Notes: a model not told the origin generated them from the sequence alone. Positions 1 to 10,576 are shown, counted from the first letter of the stretch. The stretch is 64,000 nucleotides of DNA from Psychrobacter sp. 28M-43 (GCF_014770435.1 NZ_CP061739.1:1922001-1986000); one strand, 5' to 3'. Numbers and translations: made by a program.

Positions 1-327
1 AATACTACTTTAAATGAATACACTATTATTGCTTGTACACAGTCTGTAAAAATAGGTGCTAATTGTATGTTTGCACCTTACTGTTATATCTTGGATGTAG
101 ATCATGAATTCGCAGACACATCAATTGCTATTAAAGATCAGGGCTATCGTCAAGAACCCGTTGTTATTGGCAATGATGTTTGGTTGGGAACAGGTGTTGT
201 TGTGACAAAAGGTGTAACTATTGGCGACGGCTGTATTATTGCAGCTAATAGTGTTGTAAATAAAGATATACCTGCATACAGTATTGCAGGTGGAGTCCCC
301 GCTAAAATACTGAGAAGTCGGTTATGA
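1..327 (+). CDS. Hexapeptide-repeat O-acetyltransferase, 5' end missing
   Basis: The reading frame is open from base 1, so the gene begins before the window and only the last 108 codons are present. The protein shows the [LIV]-G-x-x-x-x hexapeptide pattern of the left-handed beta-helix acyltransferases ([29 protein letters not shown]) and ends with the typical AGGVPAKI motif. Such enzymes move an acetyl group from acetyl-CoA to a sugar or a sugar nucleotide. The stop overlaps the next start by 4 bp (ATGA), so it is translated with the polysaccharide operon. Substrate cannot be read from the sequence. Confidence 0.85.
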   Translation, partial: NTTLNEYTIIACTQSVKIGANCMFAPYCYILDVDHEFADTSIAIKDQGYRQEPVVIGNDVWLGTGVVVTKGVTIGDGCIIAANSVVNKDIPAYSIAGGVPAKILRSRL

Positions 328-1787
328 ATTTGTCTCTAGGCAAGGGTTTTGCCTATTTAACCAGTGCTAGCTTTATCGGTACCTTTACGCAAGTAATTAA
401 AGGCAAGTTAATGGCTGTGTTTTTAGGTGCTGCAGGTGTTGGTATTTACTCACAGTTAACATATCTGTTCAATTTAATGTTCACTATTGCTAGCTTAGGT
501 TTTCGCAATGGTATTATTAAAAAAGTAAGTCAGAGTATCGATGATAATGATACTGAAGCCGTTATACAACATTATGCCAGTATCTTTATTTTTCTTTCAC
601 TTTTTTCAATTATTATTACGATAATTGTATGTTTATTTGCAAATACAGTTTCTAACTATTTATTTGCGGATTTAGGTAAAAAATCTACACTTGTAATTTT
701 AGTATTATTAGCTATCCCCTTTGCGGTATTAGCAAATACTTACCAAGCAATGCTCAGCGCATCTATGTCAATTAAACTTATTGTTAAAGCTCAGGTTATT
801 GTTGATATTTTTAGCTTACTACCATTCTCTATATTGTTATATTTTGGAGAAATTAAAGGCGCTGTAGCTGCTTTTGTTTTTTATCAGGTATTAAAATTAT
901 TAGGTAATACTTACTATTTTTATAAAAAATATGAAATAAACTTATTTCCAAAGTTTTCAGTATTTTCTTGGCAAGACATTGTAATAAATTTTAGGTTTGG
1001 TATAAGTGGGTTACTATTAGTTTCATTAAATATGCTGTTAATGATTTTTATATCAAGATATATCATAGCTGAGTTAGGCGAACAGTCTAATGGTTTCTTT
1101 GCCGTTGCTTTCAAAGTGGCAACCTTATACTTAGGGGCAGTTTATGCTAATGCTTCAAGCTATTATTTCCCGTTACTATCCAAAAGTCGTAACACTAAGA
1201 ATTTACGCGATAATGTAAACCATACCTGTCGGTTTTATTTCTATTTATTACCACCATTAATTGTTGGTATTATGGCTGGTAGCGAGTGGGTAATCAGTTT
1301 ACTTTTTAGCAAAGAATTTTTACCTGCAGCACTGCTTTTGCTGTTTTTTCTTCCAGCAGATCTACTGCGTATTACTGCTGAAACATTTGGTCTTCCATTA
1401 TTAGTAAAAGAAGAGTTTCTAGCTTATAACAGTTGCTACATAGCTTGGGCTATTTGTTATGGTTTAACGGCAATTATCTTTATAAATAAGTTTGGCCTTG
1501 TTGGTATTGGTATAGCCTACTTATTTTCACAGATTATTAATTGCTTACTGGTTTTATCCGTTGTAGCTTGGAAATTGCAGGTTTGGCCAAGTTATAGTTT
1601 TTTATGGAGCTTTTTTTTAGCAATCTCTCTAGTAGCAACTGCAGCATTTGGTAATTTCTTGTTTAGTGGCTTTGTCACCAAAATTATTATTAGTGTTTTG
1701 GCTTTATTGACTTGGTTTTTTATATCTTATAGGCAACATGAATTTCGGAATTATTTACAGCCATTATTACAAAAGATTTTAAGGTAA
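324..1787 (+). CDS. wzx: Polysaccharide flippase, Wzx-like (MATE/MVF fold)
   Basis: A 487-residue, strongly hydrophobic protein with roughly 12 to 14 membrane segments from about residue 10 to 475. It has the length and overall pattern of Wzx O-antigen/capsule flippases, which move undecaprenyl-diphosphate-linked repeat units from the cytoplasmic to the periplasmic face of the inner membrane. The start overlaps the upstream stop by 4 bp and the next gene begins 4 bp after the stop, fitting one operon. The DNA is visibly AT-rich, usual for such loci and often a sign of horizontal exchange. Wzx is inferred from length, topology and neighbours; sequence identity in this family is low. Confidence 0.85.
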   Translation: MNLSLGKGFAYLTSASFIGTFTQVIKGKLMAVFLGAAGVGIYSQLTYLFNLMFTIASLGFRNGIIKKVSQSIDDNDTEAVIQHYASIFIFLSLFSIIITIIVCLFANTVSNYLFADLGKKSTLVILVLLAIPFAVLANTYQAMLSASMSIKLIVKAQVIVDIFSLLPFSILLYFGEIKGAVAAFVFYQVLKLLGNTYYFYKKYEINLFPKFSVFSWQDIVINFRFGISGLLLVSLNMLLMIFISRYIIAELGEQSNGFFAVAFKVATLYLGAVYANASSYYFPLLSKSRNTKNLRDNVNHTCRFYFYLLPPLIVGIMAGSEWVISLLFSKEFLPAALLLLFFLPADLLRITAETFGLPLLVKEEFLAYNSCYIAWAICYGLTAIIFINKFGLVGIGIAYLFSQIINCLLVLSVVAWKLQVWPSYSFLWSFFLAISLVATAAFGNFLFSGFVTKIIISVLALLTWFFISYRQHEFRNYLQPLLQKILR

Positions 1788-1791
1788 AACG

Positions 1792-2751
1792 ATGAAAAAA
1801 AATCCTTTAGTTACTTATATCATTCCATCGTACAATCATGCACTGTATATTGAGCAAGCTATAGAAAGTGTTTTGAAACAAACATATGAACCTATAGAGT
1901 TGATTATTATTGATGACGGTTCCAAAGATAACACTAAAGAAGTTTTAATGAAGTACTCAAATCATCAAAATATCCAAATTATTTTTAATGAAATCAACCT
2001 TCGCCAAAGTGCGACAGTAAACAAAGCCCTGAAATTAGCAAAAGGTGAATTTATTGGTTTATTACCATCAGATGATTGGCTGCTGCCCAATAAGGTGCAG
2101 TTACAAATAGAAAAATTTAGTCAAGTTCATAAGAATGTTGGAGTAGTATATGGTAAAGGAGCACGGTTTTTTGAAAACAATGATGGATCTTCAGAGTTGG
2201 TTGAAACCGCTTATCATATGTATAAAGGTAAAATTACAGAGCCTCTAATATCGAATGGTAATTTCATTTACCCAATCACTCCATTATTTAGACGCAATTG
2301 CTTTCAAAAATATCCATTCGATGAATCTTATACCGCAGAAGGCGAAGCAATCTATTTGAAACTCTCTTTAAGCTTTGATTTTGATTATGTTGATGAGGTA
2401 GTGGGTGTAATGCGTGATCATATTGGCAACACAGGAAAGATCACCGACTTAATGTATGAAGAGAATTTACGCTATTTAACTGAATTTTTTGAGCGAGATG
2501 ACTTACCTCAGAACATAAAATTATTGAGAAAACCACGTATAGCGATGCTTAAAAAAATTAAGGCTATGGAAATGATGATAAATAAACGGGAATATAGAAA
2601 AGGAAGGAAACTGGCGATTCAGGCTATAAGATTACAACCTAAGTACATAGCTAACTTTAAGTTTATGACTTCTACCTTGATGACATTTTTACCTGATGTT
2701 TTAACAGATACTTTATTAGAAAACTTCTATAAGAAAAAGCGTTCTTACTAA
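1792..2751 (+). CDS. Glycosyltransferase family 2 (GT-A fold)
   Basis: A 319-residue cytoplasmic enzyme. The N-terminus has the GT2 signature: VTYIIPSYNHALYIEQAIES, then LIIIDDGSKDNT, and the DxD-type metal/nucleotide-sugar motif in LLPSDDWLLPNK near residue 100. GT2 enzymes are inverting transferases that add one sugar to the growing lipid-linked repeat unit. The C-terminal third (residues 220 to 319) is basic and lacks clear motifs; it may contact the membrane or the acceptor. It lies tightly between the flippase and an acetyltransferase, with one base separating it from the latter. Donor and acceptor sugars cannot be predicted. Confidence 0.9.
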   Translation: MKKNPLVTYIIPSYNHALYIEQAIESVLKQTYEPIELIIIDDGSKDNTKEVLMKYSNHQNIQIIFNEINLRQSATVNKALKLAKGEFIGLLPSDDWLLPNKVQLQIEKFSQVHKNVGVVYGKGARFFENNDGSSELVETAYHMYKGKITEPLISNGNFIYPITPLFRRNCFQKYPFDESYTAEGEAIYLKLSLSFDFDYVDEVVGVMRDHIGNTGKITDLMYEENLRYLTEFFERDDLPQNIKLLRKPRIAMLKKIKAMEMMINKREYRKGRKLAIQAIRLQPKYIANFKFMTSTLMTFLPDVLTDTLLENFYKKKRSY

Positions 2752-2752
2752 C

Positions 2753-3313
2753 ATGAAATTACTTAGGAAAATAGGTTCTCTATCCAAGAAAATTAATGCT
2801 AAATTTCTTGCTCACAAAATGTTTATATCCTGTATGTTTTTCAAAGAGGGGATATCTTTTGAAGGAAGCTTCTCTATGTCAGGCCCTGTTAATCTCGCCT
2901 GTACTGATGATGGTATTATTAAAATAGGTAAAAATGTGAGCTTTGGATATAATGTGAGAATTGTTGCTCAATTTGGAGAAATATATATTGGTGATGATAC
3001 CCATATTGGAGATGGAACCTTAATCGTGGCTAAGGATAATATATATATTGGTAATAATGTACTAATTGCTGAATATGTGGTTATTCGTGATCAAGATCAT
3101 AACATAGATAGTGATCCTATTAATTCTTCTGGTTTTAAGACAGCGCCAATTCATATAGAAAATAATGTTTGGCTTGCAGCTAAGTCTACAGTTTTGAGAG
3201 GCGTGCATGTAGGTGAAGGTGCAGTAGTGGCAGCGCATGCTTTAGTAAATAAATCAGTTTTATCAAGATCGATAGTTGCAGGTGTCCCTGCAAAACAGGT
3301 GGCTATGAGATGA
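2753..3313 (+). CDS. Hexapeptide-repeat acyltransferase (WcaF/Maa type)
   Basis: A 186-residue protein with many hexapeptide repeats (IGKNVSFGYNVRI, IGDDTHIGDGTLIV, IGNNVLIAEYVVI), a conserved DQDH stretch around residue 120 and the terminal AGVPAKQV motif. Related enzymes acetylate sugars in capsule, O-antigen or colanic acid. It is the second acetyltransferase of this locus and is not a copy of the first: the loop after the DQDH/DVDH motif differs in length. The next gene overlaps its stop by 4 bp. The sugar position modified is unknown. Confidence 0.88.
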   Translation: MKLLRKIGSLSKKINAKFLAHKMFISCMFFKEGISFEGSFSMSGPVNLACTDDGIIKIGKNVSFGYNVRIVAQFGEIYIGDDTHIGDGTLIVAKDNIYIGNNVLIAEYVVIRDQDHNIDSDPINSSGFKTAPIHIENNVWLAAKSTVLRGVHVGEGAVVAAHALVNKSVLSRSIVAGVPAKQVAMR

Positions 3314-4404
3314 AAAAAATTGCAATATTCCTTCCAAATCTAAAAGGGGGTGGTGCTGAAAGAGTATTCGTTAATCTCTCTAATGCTTTTGTAAAGAGAG
3401 GATTTGAAGTTGATATTATTTTGATCCAAGAGTGTGGTGAGTTATTAGATAGTCTTGATAAAGAAGTCCATATTATAGATTTGGATAAGAAAAGAATACG
3501 TCAGTCATTTATTCCTTTAATTTCTTATTTAAAAAAAAATAAACCAGACGCGTTCATAACAGTAATGTGGCCATTGACTGTTATTGGTATACTTGCGTTC
3601 CGTTTATCTAGTTGTAATGGATCGGTAATAGTTAGCGACCACAATACTTTATCCCTGTCAACAGCTGGGTTTAATAGGCTAAAAAAAGCTATTCTAGCTA
3701 AAAGTATAAAATATTTCTATCCATTAGCAGATATTCGTTTAGCAGTCTCCAAGGGTGTATCAGAAGATATCAAACATTTTTCAGGTCTGAAAAATTGTAA
3801 AATAGACGTGATTTACAATCCTGTTTTAATACATTCAGAAAACGAGTTTCTCACTAAGCCCAAAACTGAACGTCTAAGAGTTATTAATGTTGGTTCATTC
3901 AAAACTCAAAAAAATCAAAGTTTGTTAATAAAGGCATTTGCAAAAATTGCGCATATTATTGATGTAGAATTAGTCATCCTGGGTGACGGTCCTTTGAGAA
4001 CAGACTTAGAAGCGTTAGTTCAAGAATTAAATTTAAGTAACTATGTCATATTTCTTGGTTTCAAAAAAGATGTTACAGCTGAATATATAAAATCGGATCT
4101 ATTTGTATTATCTTCTGACTATGAAGGTTTCGGTAACGTATTAGTCGAAGCCATGAGCGTTGGAACTCCTGTAGTCTCCACTGATTGTAAATCTGGTCCT
4201 AGAGAGATCTTATGTGATGGCAAATATGGCAAACTAGTACCTGTAAATGATGTTGATGCTTTAGCACAAGCAATGCTGCAATCTTTGCAAGAGGAACACG
4301 ACGTTGAGGGCTTAAAAAGGCGGGCTGCTGATTTTTCAGTTGATAAAATTGCCTCCCAATATTTAGATATAATGTTTCCTGAGAGACTAGTAAAAAATGA
4401 CTAA
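3310..4404 (+). CDS. Glycosyltransferase family 4 (GT-B fold)
   Basis: A 364-residue protein with both GT-B Rossmann halves. The N-terminal half opens with PNLKGGGAERVFVNLSNAF, the acceptor-side glycine-rich motif of GT4 enzymes. The C-terminal half carries the retaining E-x7-E motif in SSDYEGFGNVLVEAMSVG (about residues 275 to 292) that binds the nucleotide-sugar donor. It probably adds one sugar to the lipid-linked repeat unit on the inner face of the membrane. It overlaps both neighbours (4 bp upstream, 8 bp downstream), which suggests coupled translation. Confidence 0.9.
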   Translation: MKKIAIFLPNLKGGGAERVFVNLSNAFVKRGFEVDIILIQECGELLDSLDKEVHIIDLDKKRIRQSFIPLISYLKKNKPDAFITVMWPLTVIGILAFRLSSCNGSVIVSDHNTLSLSTAGFNRLKKAILAKSIKYFYPLADIRLAVSKGVSEDIKHFSGLKNCKIDVIYNPVLIHSENEFLTKPKTERLRVINVGSFKTQKNQSLLIKAFAKIAHIIDVELVILGDGPLRTDLEALVQELNLSNYVIFLGFKKDVTAEYIKSDLFVLSSDYEGFGNVLVEAMSVGTPVVSTDCKSGPREILCDGKYGKLVPVNDVDALAQAMLQSLQEEHDVEGLKRRAADFSVDKIASQYLDIMFPERLVKND

Positions 4405-5599
4405 GAAAAAAATACTATACTTATCTTACACTGGTCTGATGGAGCCACTAGGTCGTTCACAGATTTTAGCCTATCTATTGCGGTTATCAGATGAATATCA
4501 ATTTACCATTATAAGTTTTGAAAAACCTGAAGACCTCAATAATATTGATGACGTAAAGGCTTTAAAACAAGAATGTGAGAGTTATGGTATCAACTGGCAG
4601 CCTAAAGCGTATCACCATAAGCCAAGATTATTAGCTACCCTATGGGACTTATCTGCACTGATTTATTACACTTGGTCATACTCATACTCTAACAGAGCTC
4701 AGTTGATACATTGCCGTAGTTACATACCAGCGATAGCAGCATGGCTCGTAGGTAAAACAACTAAAGTGCCTTTCGTTTTCGACATGCGTGCTTTGTGGCC
4801 AGAAGAGATGATCGATGCTGGACGCTTAGGCCGAGGTAGTATGATTCATCGAATACTAATCTGGTTAGAGTCCAAGCTACTAAAAGATGCGGCACATGTG
4901 GTTAGTCTTACCCAAGCTGCAGTTGATTACTTACAGGTGCAACAGCCACACTTAAAAAACCAGAATTTTTCTGTGATAACGACTTGCGTAGATTTAAACA
5001 AATTCAAACTTAATACTCCTATAAATAAGCATGAGAAGCTCGGCACGATGGGTACAGTGATTAGTGGATGGTATCATTTAGACTGGTTATTCTTATCATT
5101 AAAAACTCAATTACAAAGAGACAGTAGCGCAACCTTTAAAATTGTCACACGTGATTCAGAAAAAATACTGCGTGAAATGGCTAATAAATACGGTCTTCAG
5201 CAATCAAAATTAGAAATTATGAGCTCAAACCCTAATGACATAGCCAGTAATATTACTGACTTAAAGACAGGGTTACTTTATTTTACAGCCGGTATTAGCA
5301 AATTAGGTTCTGCACCAACTCGTATGGGAGAGTTTTTAGCTTGTGGTATTCCTGTGATCGGCAACCGTGGTGTTGGTGATATGGCTAGCTTAATAGAGAA
5401 ATACCAAGTAGGTGTGGTTATTGAAGATGGCAGTCAAAAATCTATAGAACAAGCATTAGACAACCTTGACGAGCTCTATCAAGATAAAGAATTGAGCAGA
5501 CGTTGTCGATACGCTGCAGAAGAATACTTCTCTGCAGACAAAGGTGCCGAGAAGTATCGTAAAGTTTATAAAGCAATAACTTTACTCTATAAAAAGTGA
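4397..5599 (+). CDS. Glycosyltransferase family 4-like protein
   Basis: A 400-residue putative GT-B glycosyltransferase. The N-terminal half has YLSYTGLMEPLGRSQILAY and FDMRALWPEEMIDAG, features of GT4-like capsule transferases. The usual E-x7-E motif is weak: the equivalent segment reads SAPTRMGEFLACGIPVIGNR, with one glutamate kept. It overlaps the preceding transferase by 8 bp, so both are probably made together. A 40-bp gap separates it from the next gene. Substrate unknown. Confidence 0.85.
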   Translation: MTKKKILYLSYTGLMEPLGRSQILAYLLRLSDEYQFTIISFEKPEDLNNIDDVKALKQECESYGINWQPKAYHHKPRLLATLWDLSALIYYTWSYSYSNRAQLIHCRSYIPAIAAWLVGKTTKVPFVFDMRALWPEEMIDAGRLGRGSMIHRILIWLESKLLKDAAHVVSLTQAAVDYLQVQQPHLKNQNFSVITTCVDLNKFKLNTPINKHEKLGTMGTVISGWYHLDWLFLSLKTQLQRDSSATFKIVTRDSEKILREMANKYGLQQSKLEIMSSNPNDIASNITDLKTGLLYFTAGISKLGSAPTRMGEFLACGIPVIGNRGVGDMASLIEKYQVGVVIEDGSQKSIEQALDNLDELYQDKELSRRCRYAAEEYFSADKGAEKYRKVYKAITLLYKK

Positions 5600-5639
5600 C
5601 TGCTCGTTTTTTTCATGAATATTGTAAAAAGGTTTTAAA

Positions 5640-6710
5640 ATGAAAGTGCTGGTTTTAACCAAATATCCTCGTATGGGTGCAAGTTCTCGATTAAGAACGC
5701 TACAGTTTTTACCTTTACTTGAGACTAGTGGCTTTGAGTTTACCGTTCAAAGCCTATTTGACAATACCTATCTTGAAAACCTGTATAACAACGGTAATCG
5801 ATTTAAGTTGGCAAGCGCACGCTATTACTTCAAACGTTTTCTAACGCTATTAACGGTAAAGCAATATGATCTTATCTGGATTGAAAAAGAGTTATTTCCT
5901 TATTTTCCTGCTTTTTTCGAGAAAATGCTGGCCACAATAGGTGTGAGATATATAGTAGATTACGATGATGCTATATTTCACAATTATGATTTTTCAAAAA
6001 ACAAACTAGTACAATTATTTCTTAAAAAGAAAATTGATAAAGTCATGAAGTATTCTAGCTGTGTTATGGCTGGTAATAACTATCTTGCAGCAAGAGCCAA
6101 AAGCTCAGGAGCTAAGAACATAAAGTTAAGACCTACTGTAGTCGACCATTTGAAATATAAAACCAAAGAAAACGTAAGTAAAGATCTTTTAACCATAGGT
6201 TGGATTGGTTCACCCACTACTCAAAAGTATATTACTGAAATTGCACCCATGCTATATGAAGTTAATAGACAGTGTTCGTTTCGCTTACTTTTAGTTGGTG
6301 CTACGAATGCTATTAAAAAAGATCTCCAGGGATTAGAGGTAGACATTTATCCTTGGGATGAAAATACAGAAGCTGACCTAATTCGTTTAATGGATATAGG
6401 TATCATGCCCCTGCATGATGGGCCTTGGGAAAAAGGAAAGTGCGGATATAAGCTCATTCAGTACATGGCGAGTGGCGTTCCAGTCATTGCCAGTGATGTC
6501 GGAGTGAACCGCGAAATAATAGAAAATTCAAAATCTGGTTTACTTGTCAAAGAGCAATCCGATTGGAGCAGTACTATAGTCAAGTTGATAAACTCACCAA
6601 ATTTACGTGCACAGTTTGGTGAGGCAGGTAGAGATGCTGTAGAGCAAAACTACTCTATACAAAGCCAATTACCTAAGATTAATAAGATTTTAAATAGTTT
6701 TTTGGTCTAA
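5640..6710 (+). CDS. Glycosyltransferase family 4-like protein
   Basis: A 356-residue protein of the GT-B superfamily. Visible landmarks are the N-terminal LVLTKYPRMGASSRLR (a variant acceptor loop), VDYDDAIFHNYDF near residue 107, the donor-domain start IGWIGSPTTQKYI near residue 185, and KCGYKLIQYMASGVPVIASD near residue 265, where the second glutamate of the classical motif is replaced. It is the third GT4-type enzyme in a row in this operon. It probably acts on the cytoplasmic face on undecaprenyl-linked sugars. Donor sugar unknown. Confidence 0.85.
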   Translation: MKVLVLTKYPRMGASSRLRTLQFLPLLETSGFEFTVQSLFDNTYLENLYNNGNRFKLASARYYFKRFLTLLTVKQYDLIWIEKELFPYFPAFFEKMLATIGVRYIVDYDDAIFHNYDFSKNKLVQLFLKKKIDKVMKYSSCVMAGNNYLAARAKSSGAKNIKLRPTVVDHLKYKTKENVSKDLLTIGWIGSPTTQKYITEIAPMLYEVNRQCSFRLLLVGATNAIKKDLQGLEVDIYPWDENTEADLIRLMDIGIMPLHDGPWEKGKCGYKLIQYMASGVPVIASDVGVNREIIENSKSGLLVKEQSDWSSTIVKLINSPNLRAQFGEAGRDAVEQNYSIQSQLPKINKILNSFLV

Positions 6711-6743
6711 AAATAGACTTTATAAAAGTAGAGGTAGGAATAA

Positions 6744-7901
6744 GTGTTAGACCTGAATTTGATTAATAATTATAGTTTTATAGCACTTAGACTATATGAT
6801 TTACCTGCTCTTCTTATATGCCTACTACTAATAATAATATTGGGATACAAGTTTAAGGTTCCAACAAATTATCAGTTGCTCTTAGTGTTACATTGTTTCT
6901 TACCATTTGTATTGAATGACGTATTGTTTAGCGTTCACTATATGGGTGATCAACTTAGGTATTGGCAAGGCGTAAATGCTATAAGAAATGGTGAACTAGG
7001 CTTTGTAGAGGCTCTATTTAGCGGACAAAATGTTCTACAGGCGAGTGCTTTTCTAGCCGCAATACCTTTTCCAGCACCCTTTTCCTATATAAGTTTAGGT
7101 TTCTATAACACAGCGCTTTATATCATTCTCTTCTTCATACTTTATTTCAAAAATATATTCACAAAATTTACTGTATGGTTTTATTTGCTTTTTCCGAGTG
7201 CTGCGCTTTATACAGCTTTAAGCTTAAGGGAGACACTAATTTTCTTTTTTATGATTCTGACAATTGTTTTTGCTCGAGAGTCCAAGATATTCAGAAGTAT
7301 TCTTTGTATTATCCCCATATATGTTATTAAATTTCAGAACTTTTTTATTCTAGGCCCTATCGTTTTAATGTATTTTATTTTTAGTGTTGCACAGAAAGGC
7401 ATGGGGCTAACTAAAGCACTAATCATCAGTATTATTAGTTTAACTGGACTTATTTTATCGGCTCCTATTGCTATTCCTTTGGTCAATAAATATAGAGCAG
7501 CTATGTATCTTGAGGACGGAGGAGATATTGCAGACATTACATTGATATCTGGAATAGGTGATTTTGTCATTCAAGGTCTTACTTCAGGACTATACTTCCT
7601 CTCTAAACCGTTTATATGGGAAGCACGTGGCCTACTGCCTTTCATTCAATCATTCGAGAATTTATTTGTACTAAGCACTTTGTTTCTAATTACTCGCAAT
7701 GCTTGGATAAAGAGTCCAGACAAGCTCGCTTTCTGGCTTTTATTTATGATATTGTCCATGTCTGTCTATGGCTTGGTAGTATTTAATTACGGTACTGCAG
7801 TTCGTTATCGCTATCCATTTGTCATGATTTACGTATTATTTGTTTGTGCAGACTGTAATATCCAGCAACTTTTGCCTAATAGACGTTTCCTTTTTAAATG
7901 A
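6744..7901 (+). CDS. wzy: Polysaccharide polymerase, Wzy-like membrane protein
   Basis: A 385-residue, very hydrophobic protein with about 10 predicted membrane segments and a central loop near residues 65 to 100. It has the size and topology of Wzy polymerases, which join flipped repeat units in the periplasm. Each Wzx/Wzy locus is expected to have one, and this is the only candidate here. The start is GTG at 6744, with a purine-rich ribosome site (GAGGTAGG) about 6 bases upstream. Wzy proteins share almost no sequence identity, so the call rests on topology and context. A polysaccharide-modifying membrane protein is the alternative. Confidence 0.75.
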   Translation: MLDLNLINNYSFIALRLYDLPALLICLLLIIILGYKFKVPTNYQLLLVLHCFLPFVLNDVLFSVHYMGDQLRYWQGVNAIRNGELGFVEALFSGQNVLQASAFLAAIPFPAPFSYISLGFYNTALYIILFFILYFKNIFTKFTVWFYLLFPSAALYTALSLRETLIFFFMILTIVFARESKIFRSILCIIPIYVIKFQNFFILGPIVLMYFIFSVAQKGMGLTKALIISIISLTGLILSAPIAIPLVNKYRAAMYLEDGGDIADITLISGIGDFVIQGLTSGLYFLSKPFIWEARGLLPFIQSFENLFVLSTLFLITRNAWIKSPDKLAFWLLFMILSMSVYGLVVFNYGTAVRYRYPFVMIYVLFVCADCNIQQLLPNRRFLFK

Positions 7902-7968
7902 TAACGTCTTATATCTTCATATTTGTAATGAATCCCAATATCAAGTCAAATCAGTTAGGTGAAATACT

Positions 7969-9129
7969 GTGAAATTTTTAATATATGCAAACTACTTACC
8001 TCATGTGTTGAACTTTCGAGGTAAGCTATTAGAAGCAATAGCCAATCTAGGCTACGAGGTACACGTCTTAGCACCGGATATAGATTCACATACCAAAGAT
8101 TATAATACATTACTTGCCTTAGGTTATATCGTACATGCTGTACCTATGCAGCGTACGGGAACAAACCCTATTGCTGATATGAAGACACTGATAGTTACCT
8201 ATCGATTACTGCGTGATATACAGCCTGATTATATGCTTTCTTACACTATCAAACCTATCATATATGGCACTCTAGCAGCATGGCTTGCCAAAGTACCTAA
8301 GCGTTTTGTTCTGTTATCAGGCCTTGGTTATACTTTTCAAGAAGTTGAAGAATCTGGAAAACGCAGTGGATTCCAAAAGTTAGTACATGGTCTATATCAG
8401 CAGGCATTGTCTAGATCGACTAAAGTATTTTTTCAAAATCCTGACGACTTAAACCTATTTAAAAAACTTCAGATACTAAAATCTAGTATACCTGCTGTGA
8501 TAGTCAATGGCTCAGGAGTAGATGTGGCCGACTTTAATGTACTGCCCTTCCCTACAAATGAATCTGGAAATATCATACCTTCTTTTTTACTTATCGCCCG
8601 CCTTCTCAAAGATAAAGGTATCGTTGAGTATACTGAGGCTGCCAAAATTATAAAAGAGCAATATCCTTCAGCCCAGTTTCATTTAGTGGGATGGATAGAT
8701 GAAAACCCAGCAGCAATTGATCAAGTGCAGCTAGATGAATGGATAGCAAGCGGCATCATCAACTACTGGGGCAAACTCGACGACGTTAGACCTGCTATTG
8801 CTGCCAGTTCTGTATACGTACTGCCCTCATATAGAGAAGGTACATCGCGATCTGTATTAGAAGCGATGGCTATGGGTCGGCCTATTATTACTACGGATGC
8901 GCCAGGCTGTCGTGAGACAGTGACTGAAGGCTTAAATGGTTACTTAGTACCTATTAAAACCGTGAATGAATTATCGTCCGCTATGGAGAAGTTTGTGGTA
9001 AATCTTGAGCTGATTACTACTATGGGTAAAGAGTCTCGTAAATTAACGGAAGATATCTACGATGTTCATAAAGTGAACGCTTTCATGACGGAAGAAATGG
9101 GTTTGGTAGATTTAAACCATTCAAGTTAG
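7969..9129 (+). CDS. Glycosyltransferase family 4 (PglA/WcaA-like)
   Basis: A 386-residue GT-B enzyme. The opening ANYLPHVLNFRGKLLEA resembles transferases that add the second sugar after the initiating sugar phosphate (PglA-type N-acetylgalactosaminyltransferases). The donor domain has the full E-x7-E motif in SYREGTSRSVLEAMAMGRP near residue 290. The start is GTG at 7969, preceded by TTAGGTG. Standing directly before the initiating transferase, it could act on the product of that enzyme; this is inference from order only. Confidence 0.88.
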   Translation: MKFLIYANYLPHVLNFRGKLLEAIANLGYEVHVLAPDIDSHTKDYNTLLALGYIVHAVPMQRTGTNPIADMKTLIVTYRLLRDIQPDYMLSYTIKPIIYGTLAAWLAKVPKRFVLLSGLGYTFQEVEESGKRSGFQKLVHGLYQQALSRSTKVFFQNPDDLNLFKKLQILKSSIPAVIVNGSGVDVADFNVLPFPTNESGNIIPSFLLIARLLKDKGIVEYTEAAKIIKEQYPSAQFHLVGWIDENPAAIDQVQLDEWIASGIINYWGKLDDVRPAIAASSVYVLPSYREGTSRSVLEAMAMGRPIITTDAPGCRETVTEGLNGYLVPIKTVNELSSAMEKFVVNLELITTMGKESRKLTEDIYDVHKVNAFMTEEMGLVDLNHSS

Positions 9130-9251
9130 ACTTACTCTAATTTTCCTTAAAATTACTCCTCAGCATCTGATTTAAGTTACTGAATAATTACAGTTTCTTT
9201 ATTTCTATAATAAGTTATACTTGTCGAGTTTTTCACTGTTTTTAGCACTCT

Positions 9252-10517
9252 ATGAATAAGAATTCATTTATGTTCAATAAAAGAATATTAGCGTCTTTGA
9301 AGTTTTTACCTGTTCAGCTACTCATCGGACTATTACTATGCACTTGGATCCCATACTTGTTCTTGGATTGGAGCTATTTAGACCAAGGGTTCAATACGAC
9401 AAGCACGTTTAATATTCTCATAAGTGGTATGCTTACTTCGTTAACTTTATTTACTTTGAACTTGATACGTCAGTTTCCAGGTATTAATTCGAGTTCATAT
9501 ATACTGCCTGTATTTATTTTTTGGTTTGCTTTAGTTTTTGTGCCTGCTGAATTGACTAAGTATTCTTTTTCTTTGATTTATTACTGCATCAGTGGCATAT
9601 GCTTACTGAGTTATCTTTTCATTATTAATATAATTAACCGTCGTTATACCATTCAAACTCTTGCTTATATTCCAGTGGGTAGAGCGATAAATATGCCAGA
9701 ACAAGTGCCCTCTGCAGATTGGTTAAAGCTAGATACAACCAACTTAGGTCAGCATGTAAATGGCATAGTAACGGATCTTCATAGTTACGATTTGACTGAT
9801 GATTGGCAAGAGTTCATCGCTCATCAGACTTTGCAAGGCATTCCGGTATACCATCATCGTCATATTCGTGAATCACTCACTGGTAGAGTTAAAATCAACC
9901 ATATGTATGAAAACGAGCTTGGCTCATTGCTACCTTGTGAAAACTATATGATGGTCAAATATTGTTTTGACTTTCTGATTATCTTAGCGCTATTACCGAT
10001 GACTCTCATCATTTTTCTATTCACTGCGATAGCAATAAAACTCGAAGACAATGGCAAGGTTTTTTATACCCAGTTACGCGTTGGTCATCGAGGTAAGAGT
10101 ATCAAAGTCTATAAATTTCGTAGTATGCGTGAGAAAGCTAAAGAAGTCCTGACCGTTGATAACGATGACCGTATTACCAAAGTTGGTTATTTTCTCCGTA
10201 GAACGAGAATTGATGAGCTTCCTCAGTTTATTAATGTCCTCAAAGGTGAGATGAGCTTGATTGGTCCTAGGGCTGAGTTTATTGATTTTGCCCTCAAACT
10301 TGAACAGCAAGTTCCCTTCTTTAATTATCGTCATATTGTAAAACCTGGCATATCTGGTTGGGCTCAAGTCAATCAAGGATATGCGACTGGTGCCGAAGAA
10401 ACTAAATTAAAAATCGAATATGACTTTTATTATATAAAGCACATATCATTTACATTGGATTTGCTAATTTTCTTTAGAACCATTCATACCACGCTTACAG
10501 GTTTCGGTTCACGGTAA
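9252..10517 (+). CDS. Initiating sugar-phosphate transferase (undecaprenyl-phosphate, WcaJ/WbaP type)
   Basis: A 421-residue membrane enzyme of the bacterial sugar transferase family (PF02397). The N-terminal half has about four membrane helices and a soluble loop (residues 130 to 225). A further hydrophobic segment at 235 to 258 precedes the catalytic domain, which contains FYTQLRVGHRGKSIKVYKFR, the DDRITKVGYFLRRTRIDELP segment and SLIGPRAEF. It transfers a sugar-1-phosphate onto undecaprenyl phosphate and so starts repeat-unit synthesis. It is separated from upstream genes by 122 AT-rich bases that may hold its own promoter. Confidence 0.9.
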   Translation: MNKNSFMFNKRILASLKFLPVQLLIGLLLCTWIPYLFLDWSYLDQGFNTTSTFNILISGMLTSLTLFTLNLIRQFPGINSSSYILPVFIFWFALVFVPAELTKYSFSLIYYCISGICLLSYLFIINIINRRYTIQTLAYIPVGRAINMPEQVPSADWLKLDTTNLGQHVNGIVTDLHSYDLTDDWQEFIAHQTLQGIPVYHHRHIRESLTGRVKINHMYENELGSLLPCENYMMVKYCFDFLIILALLPMTLIIFLFTAIAIKLEDNGKVFYTQLRVGHRGKSIKVYKFRSMREKAKEVLTVDNDDRITKVGYFLRRTRIDELPQFINVLKGEMSLIGPRAEFIDFALKLEQQVPFFNYRHIVKPGISGWAQVNQGYATGAEETKLKIEYDFYYIKHISFTLDLLIFFRTIHTTLTGFGSR

Positions 10518-10576
10518 GGCCATGAAATTAATTAATCATCTGTTTCGCTAACACTATAGATTATGAGTAAACTACT